This document shows positions 13,585 to 20,843 of a stretch of DNA of 21,484 nt, piece after piece (position 1 is the stretch's first letter; the number at the start of each line of letters is the position of its first letter). The notes beneath the pieces were generated by a model. That model made no database searches. It saw only the letters and a program-made list of their open reading frames with translations, and was not told the DNA's origin. The position numbers and the translations under genes were made by a program. This DNA is from an uncultured Lachnospiraceae bacterium (GTDB lineage: Bacteria; Bacillota; Clostridia; Lachnospirales; Lachnospiraceae), in assembly GCA_934408585.1 (NCBI GenBank), contig CAKRVA010000024.1, positions 1 through 21,484 of the forward strand, read 5' to 3'.

Positions 13585-15027
13585 GTGTCAACTATTGTAT
13601 ATTTATCAAATCAATTAGTACAGGCAGTGGAGTTCCGGGGAAGTACACCGGTTTCCGTCTGCCAGGGAATGGCGCCGGAAGGAAGTATTATTAACGGTGT
13701 TGTTACAGATGTAGATGTTTTTATTGACTTTATCAAACGCTTTTTTATAAAAAACAAGCTTCCACGCAAGGAGTGTACACTTGTAGTCAGCAGCAGCCAG
13801 ATTACAACAAGAATGCTGGAGCTTCCCAAAGCAAACTACGTGGATTTGAACAAGATGATTGCGAGGGAGTTTTCAGACAACAGCACGGACCATATGCTGT
13901 ATGTGTACCATGTGATGGGAAGTGAGACGCCGGGAAGGATGCAGAAGCTTCTGGCTGCGGCAGTGGATAAAAGCTTCGTGCAATCTTATATCCAGCTGTT
14001 TAATCAGGCAGGAATTGAAATCATAGCGATAGAGCCGGCAATTATTAATTTCGCAAAAAGAATTATGGATGAAAACATCATCAAAGGACAGAACTGTATT
14101 GTGCAGATTCATGATGGTCTGGAAGTGGTCAGTATTCTGTTTGCAGATGGCTGTTATTTGTTTTCACAGAGAAACCGGGTGTTTGCCGGTGACAGTGAAG
14201 AAGCACTTGCCAAAGAGTCTGAATCTCTCGTACGAGGACTATTACAGTTTGCAGTTTCCCAAAAACTGGAAAAGCCGGTTGATAAGCTGTTTGTATGCGG
14301 TAAAAATCAGCAGAATCTGATTTCTGCAATGATGGCTTCAGAAGATTTTTCAGGACAGATTCAGATAGCCCCTTATCGTGACCGTACAGAAAAAATAAAA
14401 GTAAAACCTACTTCCGATAATGATGTGGAATATGTATATGCATTGGAAAATGAAAAGCCGGATAAGTATCTGAACTTTATCTGGAAAATGCATGAAGACA
14501 GTGAGGAAAATCAGAAAAGAAAAGAAACATTTGCGATGGCATTGCCGGCAATTGTTGTTTCGGCAGTCTGCCTCGTAATTACGGCATTCCTGGCATTTTC
14601 TTATTTTTCAAAAAGAACAGAACTTACTTCCATGCAGAACCGGATTCAGGAGTCGGATTCCATGAATACTTCTTATGATTTAATGGAAGCAAATGTGGTA
14701 CGTATGCAAAAACAGGTTAAGGATACGGAGCTTCTTTGGAAACAGCTGCTGAGCTATCCAACCGTAAATACAACGCTCGATAATATGTTTAAAGAATGTG
14801 CCGGTAGAGATGTAACTGTGGAGATGAAGGACTTTGACAGGGATACAGGCGTCATAACCTTAAATGCAACTGCTAAGGATGCACGGAAAATCAGTGAGTT
14901 TGTCGGACGCTTGCAGGAGCTTCCGGAGTTAGAAACCATAGAATACAGCGGATATACTTATACAAAATCACAGAACAGTTACAGTATTCATGTAGTTTGT
15001 GCATTATCGGAACAGGCAGGAAGATAG
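13585..15027 (+). CDS. pilM: PilM-PilN fusion, alignment subcomplex protein (GspL-like layout)
   Basis: This 480-residue protein has two parts. Residues 1-~285 resemble the actin-like PilM: VVSSSQITTRMLELP (68-82), AREFSD, KLLAAAVDKSFVQSYIQLFN, AGIEIIAIEPAIINF. Residues ~317-341 form one TM helix (VVSAVCLVITAFLAFSYF), then a coiled coil and a PilN-like ferredoxin-like domain (~390-480, YPTVNTTLDNMFKECAG, LPELETIEYSGY). PilM and PilN are usually separate; GspL of type II secretion joins the same two parts. The nucleotide motifs are eroded: no DxG at the N-terminus (VYLSNQ), and IVQIHDG and LFVCGKNQ where PilM has a DxG and a GG pair. It starts at GTG (13585) after AAAAGGAGAG. The gene name is given for the first domain. 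Confidence 0.82.
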   Translation: MSTIVYLSNQLVQAVEFRGSTPVSVCQGMAPEGSIINGVVTDVDVFIDFIKRFFIKNKLPRKECTLVVSSSQITTRMLELPKANYVDLNKMIAREFSDNSTDHMLYVYHVMGSETPGRMQKLLAAAVDKSFVQSYIQLFNQAGIEIIAIEPAIINFAKRIMDENIIKGQNCIVQIHDGLEVVSILFADGCYLFSQRNRVFAGDSEEALAKESESLVRGLLQFAVSQKLEKPVDKLFVCGKNQQNLISAMMASEDFSGQIQIAPYRDRTEKIKVKPTSDNDVEYVYALENEKPDKYLNFIWKMHEDSEENQKRKETFAMALPAIVVSAVCLVITAFLAFSYFSKRTELTSMQNRIQESDSMNTSYDLMEANVVRMQKQVKDTELLWKQLLSYPTVNTTLDNMFKECAGRDVTVEMKDFDRDTGVITLNATAKDARKISEFVGRLQELPELETIEYSGYTYTKSQNSYSIHVVCALSEQAGR

Positions 15028-15048
15028 TGTAGGAGAGGAATTGAGACA

Positions 15049-15705
15049 ATGAAAATGACCGTTTCAGAAAATGATAAAAAGATACTGAGCTATTTGGTAG
15101 CATTTTTAATTGCAATTTTGTTCAGCCTGATTGTTTTCCGCCCGCTTCTGGTAAAAAACAGTCAGCTGCGCAAAGAACTTTCAACGACAAAAGTGGAGTT
15201 AAAAAATGCAGAACGTAAGCGTACCAACACCGAGGATATGGAAAAACAGGAAGCGCAGATGACCGAGAAAGCAAAGGAAACGCTGGCAAGGTTTTATCCG
15301 ATGCTGCAAAGCCAGAGTGCAGAGCAGATGGTTACAACACTTCTCTTAAACCATAATTTACAGATACAGAGTGTGAATATAACGATGCCGGAAACTTCCA
15401 ATGAATTAACATGGTATCAGTATTCCGAAAATGCCCAGCCGCAGGAAGAAGAAAGTGAAGAAGAAAATATGCGGTTGTATGCGGCAAGAATTATCTGTGT
15501 GGCAGATGGAGACAGTGAGGACTTATGGAAGCTGATTGATGATATTTCCATCAATTATCCGGCAATCAGTATTGCAGGTGCAGAATGGTCTGCCACAGAA
15601 AAAATCGTAGAGGAAACACAGGAAGATTCCGAAAATGTGGTTTCGAAAACGGTAAGAACAGACCGACTGACACTTAACTTGGAAATTTTTATGTGTAATC
15701 AATAG
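15049..15705 (+). CDS. pilO: PilO-like pilus alignment protein
   Basis: This 218-residue protein has the PilO plan: a short cytoplasmic start, one TM helix (residues ~13-30, LSYLVAFLIAILFSLIVF), a coiled coil (~37-80, SQLRKELSTTKVELKNAERK) and a ferredoxin-like domain (~85-218), with an acidic insert (QPQEEESEEEN) and a Glu-rich loop near the end. PilO pairs with PilN outside the membrane to link the cytoplasmic platform to the pilus. It is 21 bases after the PilMN fusion and 13 before pilB, so it is translated in the same message. Sequence conservation in this family is weak; the call rests on layout and position. Confidence 0.78.
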   Translation: MKMTVSENDKKILSYLVAFLIAILFSLIVFRPLLVKNSQLRKELSTTKVELKNAERKRTNTEDMEKQEAQMTEKAKETLARFYPMLQSQSAEQMVTTLLLNHNLQIQSVNITMPETSNELTWYQYSENAQPQEEESEEENMRLYAARIICVADGDSEDLWKLIDDISINYPAISIAGAEWSATEKIVEETQEDSENVVSKTVRTDRLTLNLEIFMCNQ

Positions 15706-15718
15706 GAGAGGTTGCCCA

Positions 15719-17410
15719 ATGGAAACAACAATAGGAAAAAATCTGAAAATTGGTGATGTTTTAAAAGAGCAGGGATATATTTCAGAGGAACAGCTTCAAA
15801 AAGCTTTGGAGGCTCAGCGCAGAGATAAAGGAAAGCGTTTGGGAGAGGTTCTGATTGAACAGGGATATATTACGGAAAATCAGATGCTGCAGGCAATGGC
15901 GGCAAAAACAAACTGTCAGCTTGTAAATATCGGTACGGTACAGGTAAATATTGATGCGGTTGGTAAAATTCCACGGCAGGTAGCTGAGAAGTACTGTGTA
16001 CTTGCAACGGAAATAACAGGTGGAAAGCTACAGGTAGTAGTAAATGATCCGTTAAATTTTTATGCATTGGAAGATGTGCGTCAGATTACCGGAATGGAGC
16101 TTGATATCCTGCTTTCGGAAAAAGCTTCGCTGTTAAAGGCAATCCATTTATACTATGCAGAAATTACCGCAAAGGACGCTGCAAAAAAGGCAAATGCCGA
16201 GTCCACGAATGACGTGGAGGAGATGGAAATTGAAGAAGGAGATGGAGATACTCCGATTATCAATCTCTTAAACAGTCTGATTCAGCGTGCATACAGTGCT
16301 TATGCAAGTGATATTCATATTGAACCGTTTGAAGATAAAACAAGTGTGCGTATGCGTATTGACGGAACAATCGTCGATTATGTCACATTAAAAACAAACG
16401 TACACAATTCTTTGATTGCACGTATCAAAATTCTTGCAGAATTGGATATTGCAGAACGAAGAGTGCCACAGGATGGTCATTTTAAAGTGCGCCAGCCGGA
16501 TGGATATCTGAACATTCGTGTATCTGTAATTCCGACGGTATTTGGAGAAAAAGCCGTACTTCGTCTTTTGAGCAATAATGCGAGAATTGATCATTCGAAT
16601 ACATTCGGTATGCTGGAAGAGGATTATCAGAAATTACAGAAGATGCTTCTTTCACCCAATGGAATTATTTATTTGACAGGACCTACGGGTTCCGGAAAAA
16701 CAACAACGTTATATATGATTTTGGAGGAACTCTCCAATAAGAGTGTAAATATATCCACGATTGAGGACCCGGTGGAAAAGAATCTTCCAAAGATTAACCA
16801 GATGCAGGTAAATCCATTGGCTGGACTTACGTTTGAAACCGGTTTGCGTGCATTGCTTCGTCAGGACCCGGATATTATTATGGTTGGTGAAACCCGAGAT
16901 TCAGAAACTGCATCTATTTCGGTGCGTTCTGCATTGACAGGACACCTTGTTTTTTCAACATTGCATACAAATGATGCGGCATCCTCCGCAATTCGTCTGA
17001 AGGATATGGGACTCGAACCTTATCTGATTGCAAACTCTATGGTCGGTGTGGTGGCACAACGACTGATGAGAAAGGTCTGTGTGGACTGTGCGAAAGAACA
17101 ACCGATTTCGGATGAAGAAAAGCAGTTGCTTGGTATTCCTGAAAATGAGAACTTTATGGTGAAAAAAGCATGTGGATGTCCGGTCTGCAATAATACCGGA
17201 TATCGTGGACGTGTGGCAATTCATGAAATACTGACCGTTGACAAGGAAATGCGAAAGCTGATAACGGAATGTGCTTCCGTAGAGGACATGAAACAGTATG
17301 CCATAAAGAATCAGGGAATGAAAACTTTAAAGCAAAGTGCATTGCAATATTTGAAAGATGGAATCACATCAGTAGAAGAGGTTGTAAAAGTTGCATACTA
17401 CGAAGATTAG
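15719..17410 (+). CDS. pilB: Type IV pilus extension ATPase PilB
   Basis: This 563-residue ATPase powers pilus assembly from the cytoplasm. An N-terminal MshEN-like domain (~8-150) has the repeated LKEQGYISEEQLQKAL (15-30) and LIEQGYITENQMLQAM (45-60), a c-di-GMP-binding fold in relatives. The ATPase core has ASDIHIEP (196-203), Walker A GPTGSGKTT (321-329), the Asp box TIEDPVE (347-353), Walker B DIIMVGE (385-391) and the His box STLHTNDA (413-420). A zinc tetracysteine C454xxC457...C487xxC490 marks the PilB/GspE group rather than PilT. Its last 20 bases overlap the next gene. It is the only motor seen here; no PilT is in the window. Confidence 0.97.
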   Translation: METTIGKNLKIGDVLKEQGYISEEQLQKALEAQRRDKGKRLGEVLIEQGYITENQMLQAMAAKTNCQLVNIGTVQVNIDAVGKIPRQVAEKYCVLATEITGGKLQVVVNDPLNFYALEDVRQITGMELDILLSEKASLLKAIHLYYAEITAKDAAKKANAESTNDVEEMEIEEGDGDTPIINLLNSLIQRAYSAYASDIHIEPFEDKTSVRMRIDGTIVDYVTLKTNVHNSLIARIKILAELDIAERRVPQDGHFKVRQPDGYLNIRVSVIPTVFGEKAVLRLLSNNARIDHSNTFGMLEEDYQKLQKMLLSPNGIIYLTGPTGSGKTTTLYMILEELSNKSVNISTIEDPVEKNLPKINQMQVNPLAGLTFETGLRALLRQDPDIIMVGETRDSETASISVRSALTGHLVFSTLHTNDAASSAIRLKDMGLEPYLIANSMVGVVAQRLMRKVCVDCAKEQPISDEEKQLLGIPENENFMVKKACGCPVCNNTGYRGRVAIHEILTVDKEMRKLITECASVEDMKQYAIKNQGMKTLKQSALQYLKDGITSVEEVVKVAYYED

Positions 17411-18047
17411 GGAAACAAAACAATCTAATGCGGGTTTTACGCTGGTAGAATTGCTTGTGGTATTTATATTAATGCTGATGCTGGCTTCTTTAAGTGTAAT
17501 CGGTGTTATGGCATATCAGGATTATGCAGACTATAATCGTCAGAACAGCTATGCGCAGACCTTGTTTACTGCAGCACAGACAAAACTGACTGCTTATAGT
17601 GTAAGGGGACAGCTGGAGGACTTACAGGAAGTATCCGTGAATATGCTGGAGCTTGGCGATGTCAAAACACCGGATGGTTTAACTGCGCAGGAAAGCAAAA
17701 AAGGGTTAGCAGCAAAGGCACATACCATTTATTATCTTACCGGAAGCAGGGAGAATTACGAGGCGTACTGCCGGGGAGAATATAAAAACAAGTCAGATAT
17801 GCAGAGCCGGGAATATCAGGCATTATATGATATATTTGACGAATTTGTTTTTGATAAATCGCTTTTGAATGGGAGTATTGCGTTGGAATATAATCCAACG
17901 GACGGACTTGTGTACAGTGTTCTGTATTCTGATAAATGTGGTGGATTTACTTACACCGGAAATACCGTAAACGGAATTATCAATGTCCTTGACCGGAGAG
18001 ATGATGTGCGAAGTGAACGGTTGTTGGGATATTACGGAGTAGACTAG
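17391..18047 (+). CDS. Type IV pilin-like protein (minor pilin)
   Basis: This 218-residue protein has a prepilin signal: after NAG (G15) comes FTLVELLVVFILMLMLASL, so F16 is +1 and E20 the conserved Glu at +5. The head is longer than the major pilin's and has Cys near CGGFTY. The start is a TTG at 17391, overlapping pilB by 20 bases; an in-frame TAA at 17385-17387 rules out any start further upstream, and no ATG or GTG lies before the signal. A site (AGAGG) lies 9 bases before. Probably a minor pilin in the tip or initiation complex; a second fibre subunit cannot be ruled out. Confidence 0.85.
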   Translation: MHTTKIRETKQSNAGFTLVELLVVFILMLMLASLSVIGVMAYQDYADYNRQNSYAQTLFTAAQTKLTAYSVRGQLEDLQEVSVNMLELGDVKTPDGLTAQESKKGLAAKAHTIYYLTGSRENYEAYCRGEYKNKSDMQSREYQALYDIFDEFVFDKSLLNGSIALEYNPTDGLVYSVLYSDKCGGFTYTGNTVNGIINVLDRRDDVRSERLLGYYGVD

Positions 18048-18062
18048 GGAAAGGAGAATGTC

Positions 18063-18656
18063 ATGAAAAAAAACAGTGGCGCTACGACAATTATTGTAAT
18101 TTGCGTAATGGCAGTTGTCATGACATTATCTCTGGGTTTATTTTTGACGGCTTCCGTTATGACCAGAACCGCAGGACGTACACTGGCTTCTGAGCAGTGC
18201 AGAATTCTGGCGGTTTCTTTAAGTGATGAAATACAGCAGGAAATTTGTAGCAGGGGAGCTTCTTATAAAAGCGAGGAGCAGGAGCTTGCAGGAAAGATAC
18301 AGGCCAAAGGAGAAACTTCTCTGTGGCATTATATCCGGCAGAACATCAGTGATGGTTCCTGGGCATATTATAAGGAAGATGAGGGAGCAGTACATAATAA
18401 AGAAAATGCTACCCGCAGTTTTACCTTGCAGAAAACCGGTACAACAGGTGAGATTTCAGATATTACGATTTCGATTTACTGGACCCCGTTAAAGGGACAG
18501 TCCGGTGGAGTTACAAGTACACCGGATAAGTTGTATGTAAAAACAACCGTAGAGGTGAAACAGCAGGTATGTACCGTGACGGACATCTATCAGTTAGATG
18601 AAAGCACAAGAGCAAATTATAGTCAGTGGAGTTTTAATCATGTGGCGAGAAAGTAA
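18063..18656 (+). CDS. PilX-like pilus-assembly protein (putative minor pilin)
   Basis: This 197-residue protein begins MKKNSGATTIIVICVMAVVM, one hydrophobic helix (~8-33) after a short basic start and GA, as in PilX-like minor pilins, which lack the standard FTLVE signal. The Glu at +5 is missing. The rest is a soluble domain (WHYIRQNISDG, LYVKTTVEVKQQ) with Cys at ~46, 62 and ~175. It sits between two pilin-like genes in the operon, so a role at the pilus tip or in assembly is likely, but the family assignment is by layout only. The ATG at 18063 follows AAAGGAG. Confidence 0.62.
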   Translation: MKKNSGATTIIVICVMAVVMTLSLGLFLTASVMTRTAGRTLASEQCRILAVSLSDEIQQEICSRGASYKSEEQELAGKIQAKGETSLWHYIRQNISDGSWAYYKEDEGAVHNKENATRSFTLQKTGTTGEISDITISIYWTPLKGQSGGVTSTPDKLYVKTTVEVKQQVCTVTDIYQLDESTRANYSQWSFNHVARK

Positions 18657-18996
18657 GATGGATAACGATACCGGGAAAAAACTTCATAAAGACAATCGTG
18701 GAACAAGTATGGTAACGGTGATTATTTCATTTGCCTTGTTGTTACTGTGTGTAGTCAGCTACTTTCGGGTACAGAAGGTAGTAGAGAATATGATGATGAG
18801 TTCCAAGGACACCATTTTAAACAATAGTAATCTGATAAAGGCTTACTATATGGATGAGACGAGCAATGTAAAGGTTGGAGACGGAGAAACGCTTCAATTC
18901 GTTGGTACAGATGGTGATTTTTCGATGAATGTTACTTTGATGAGAGCGCAGAAGGAAGGATTAAATGGAAGCATTTACTACTTTGAGGAGAAATAA
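18640..18996 (+). CDS. Small pilin-like protein
   Basis: This ~118-residue protein has a basic start and KDNRG (G21) before a hydrophobic helix (TSMVTVIISFALLLLCVV), resembling a prepilin peptidase site, but the +5 residue is Thr rather than Glu. A short soluble region follows (VGDGETLQFVGTDGD). I chose the ATG at 18640 (GTGGAG about 8 bases before), which overlaps the previous gene by 17 bases; an ATG at 18658 is almost as good. Its end overlaps the next gene by 32 bases. These overlaps suggest coupled translation of three minor-pilin-like genes. Probably a minor pilin or pseudopilin; the exact role is unknown. Confidence 0.65.
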   Translation: MWRESKMDNDTGKKLHKDNRGTSMVTVIISFALLLLCVVSYFRVQKVVENMMMSSKDTILNNSNLIKAYYMDETSNVKVGDGETLQFVGTDGDFSMNVTLMRAQKEGLNGSIYYFEEK

Positions 18997-19579
18997 TAAG
19001 GGTACGACTCTTGCAGAAATGATCGTAACCTTTGCGTTGGTAGGAATTTTCCTTGTATCGGCATCCGGTATTATTTCTTCCGCAGTGCTGGTACATGGAG
19101 AACTGACTGCAACGATGTATGCACAAAGTGTCGGAGAAATGCTGCTGGATAAAATTACCGGGGAGCTTTGTGCAGCAAGTGATACCGGCAGTGATGCCAT
19201 GATAATCACAGAACGCACAGAGCAGGAGAATTACAGTGGAAATGAAGTGGCATATTATGACCGCGATGGAAGAGCTGCAAGAATCCTTGTCGAGGATGGA
19301 CTTCTTGTGATACACTATGATGAGCTGGTCCGAGTTCAGGATGACGGCGAGGTACTGACGCTTGCAGAACAGGATTGGAAACTGGATAGCAAAGCATATA
19401 TGGGATACCGGATTTCAGAGCTGCAGATGGACCGCCTGAATGATTCCAATGTAATGGAAGTAAAATTAAAAATAAAAAGTTTAAAAACAGGATTTGAATA
19501 TTCGGCTTCCAAATGTACAAAATGCTATAATTTTGAAACCGAAGAAAATACTTTATCAGAAGATACATTATCCGAATAA
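18965..19579 (+). CDS. Pilin-like protein (PilW/GspJ-like)
   Basis: This 204-residue protein has a prepilin signal NNKG (G13) followed by TTLAEMIVTFALVGIFLVSA, with E18 at +5, then a long head (VEDGLLVIHYDEL, AYMGYRISELQM). The N-terminal LAEMIVTFALVGI matches the GspJ/PilW-type minor pilins. Two cysteines close together (SKCTKC) lie near the end, and the C-terminus is a short repeat TLSEDTLSE. The ATG at 18965 follows GAAGGAAGG and overlaps the previous gene by 32 bases. It is the last gene of the pilus operon. Probably part of the pilus priming complex (inference from family). Confidence 0.75.
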   Translation: MEAFTTLRRNNKGTTLAEMIVTFALVGIFLVSASGIISSAVLVHGELTATMYAQSVGEMLLDKITGELCAASDTGSDAMIITERTEQENYSGNEVAYYDRDGRAARILVEDGLLVIHYDELVRVQDDGEVLTLAEQDWKLDSKAYMGYRISELQMDRLNDSNVMEVKLKIKSLKTGFEYSASKCTKCYNFETEENTLSEDTLSE

Positions 19580-19595
19580 AACGGAATGTTTTTTT
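19571..19595 (+). terminator. Weak terminator at the end of the pilus operon
   Basis: A short stem TCCG/CGGA (19571-19574 with 19582-19585) with a 7-base loop precedes TTTTTTT (19589-19595). The stem is short and overlaps the stop codon, so termination may be inefficient. Confidence 0.4.
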
Positions 19596-19643
19596 AAAAA
19601 TGGGAAATACTATTGCTGAATATAGAAAATAGGAGGTAATAGT

Positions 19644-19958
19644 ATGTCTGAATTAAAATGTGTAGTAGATAGTTGCTGTTATAATGATAATTGCCGTTGT
19701 TCCAAGGGAGATATCATGGTAGGCGGTAAGCATGCAGCATGTTCGGAAGATACCTGTTGTGAAAGCTTCGCAGAACAGAAAAGAGATAGTTTTCGAAATG
19801 CAACAGAGCATCCAAGCCTTCACATCGGTATTGATTGTGAGGCAACAAAATGCATGTATAATGAAAATTACAAATGCTCTGCAAGCCATGTAGATATCAA
19901 GGGTTCCGGAGCATGTGACTGTCATGAAACAGCGTGTGGAACTTTTAAAGAACAGTAA
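19644..19958 (+). CDS. Protein with two DUF1540 domains
   Basis: This 104-residue protein has two copies of the DUF1540 cysteine motif: LKCVVDSCCYNDNCRCSKGD...ACSEDTCCESF (residues ~4-42) and IDCEATKCMYNENYKCSASH...CHETACGTF (~62-101). The two copies are separated by a 20-residue linker. DUF1540 proteins are small Clostridia proteins with a cysteine pattern that suggests metal (probably zinc) binding; their function is unknown. The ATG at 19644 follows AGGAGG (19631-19636) well. No convincing promoter is seen in the 64 bases before it. A perfect hairpin lies just after it. Confidence 0.9.
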   Translation: MSELKCVVDSCCYNDNCRCSKGDIMVGGKHAACSEDTCCESFAEQKRDSFRNATEHPSLHIGIDCEATKCMYNENYKCSASHVDIKGSGACDCHETACGTFKEQ

Positions 19959-19970
19959 GAGGTAAAACAT

Positions 19971-20000
19971 GGAAAGAATGCTCTTGCGGGCATTCTTTCC
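19971..20000 (+). other. Perfect intercistronic hairpin
   Basis: GGAAAGAATGC (19971-19981) pairs perfectly with GCATTCTTTCC (19990-20000) around TCTTGCGG. There is no T-run after it (GTATGTGAAA), and the next gene's ribosome binding site follows ten bases later, so mRNA processing or stability is more likely than termination. Confidence 0.65.
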
Positions 20001-20020
20001 GTATGTGAAAAGGAGTTTTT

Positions 20021-20635
20021 ATGTTGAGAAAAAAGTGGAGATATCTGGCGGCATGTATCGGTGTGCTTTTGCTTGGTTTGTGCGGTTGTCAGAAGGAAGT
20101 CATTACCGTGGCAGGAATACAGGACCCGGAGCTTGCGGAGAACAGTTACATACAAATTGAAAATTTCGAATTGAAGGAAATTGAACATAACGGGAAGAAT
20201 GAAGTTGCTTCATGTGTGATTCTGATTCCAGCAGGATATGTGGAGTCCGAAACGATTCCCGGAATGTATGTTCATGAGAGATATCCGCTGGATTCTTCAA
20301 ACATTTATTATACGGTATCTCCGGGAACCGGTGACGGAACGGTTTCGGATACACTGACGCAGAAGGATTATGAGGACCTTTTGGAAAACGCATATAAGGA
20401 TAATGGACAAAAAGTAGATGTAGTCATTACGGAATTTGAGCAGAATGATATGCAGGGAATTCCGGGATATAAAATCCGGAGCTATTATGAACTGGATAAT
20501 AAGCGGGTCGAGCAGCTTACTTATATTATCCAGGCAAGGGATACACATGTAATTACCTACAGCCAGCTGTCGGATGATGAACTGCTTGCAGATTTCGAAG
20601 TTTCTGAGGGAGAAATCCGTCTTGTAACAAAATAA
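20021..20635 (+). CDS. Putative lipoprotein, unknown function
   Basis: This 204-residue protein has a type II signal: MLRKKWRYLAACIGVLLLGL, then CGC with a lipobox-like LCG-C at C23 (a Cys at -2 is a little unusual). The mature part is a single acidic domain of about 180 residues with IENFELKEIEHNGKNE, CVILIPAGYVESETIPGMY and a final SQLSDDELLADFEVSEG. It would be anchored to the outside of the cytoplasmic membrane. No family is recognised. The ATG at 20021 follows AAAAGGAG. It may be in one message with the DUF1540 gene, separated by a hairpin. Confidence 0.75.
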   Translation: MLRKKWRYLAACIGVLLLGLCGCQKEVITVAGIQDPELAENSYIQIENFELKEIEHNGKNEVASCVILIPAGYVESETIPGMYVHERYPLDSSNIYYTVSPGTGDGTVSDTLTQKDYEDLLENAYKDNGQKVDVVITEFEQNDMQGIPGYKIRSYYELDNKRVEQLTYIIQARDTHVITYSQLSDDELLADFEVSEGEIRLVTK

Positions 20636-20644
20636 AAATAAGTA

Positions 20645-20673
20645 TTGACAGTTAAAAATATAGATGTTATTAT
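20645..20673 (+). promoter_or_regulatory. Promoter of the infC operon
   Basis: A perfect TTGACA (20645-20650) and TATTAT (20668-20673) are 17 bp apart, just after the lipoprotein gene and before the infC leader. Confidence 0.85.
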
Positions 20674-20679
20674 ATATGA

Positions 20680-20818
20680 GCATGTGAAAAGAAAGCAGAG
20701 TATCCACTCTCACCCTGTGGCAATTGGGCTGGCAGGTGTTCATACTTTTTCAACATCATCAACAGGATGATATTGTGAGAATGAGTTTTTGTGGATAGTT
20801 ATGCTATCCACTTTTTTA
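20680..20818 (+). ncRNA. infC-rpmI-rplT attenuator leader (L20-leader-like)
   Basis: The ~140-nt leader before infC has a GC-rich central part (CACCCTGTGG, GGGCTGGCAGG), several small hairpins, such as AGAGT-ATCC-ACTCT (20697-20710) and ATCATC-AACAG-GATGAT (20755-20771), and a strong terminator. TATCCAC occurs at 20701-20707 and again in the terminator's right arm (20805-20811), and both can pair with GTGGATA (20791-20797), a typical antiterminator/terminator switch. In Firmicutes, ribosomal protein L20 represses this operon through such a leader; binding here is inferred from position and layout. Confidence 0.75.
20791..20818 (+). terminator. Attenuator terminator before infC
   Basis: GTGGATAG (20791-20798) pairs perfectly with CTATCCAC (20804-20811) around TTATG, followed by TTTTTTA and more T. 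It lies 25 bases before the infC start, so it acts as a leader attenuator. Confidence 0.92.
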
Positions 20819-20843
20819 TTTTTTCTTATAGGAGGGTACGGTT

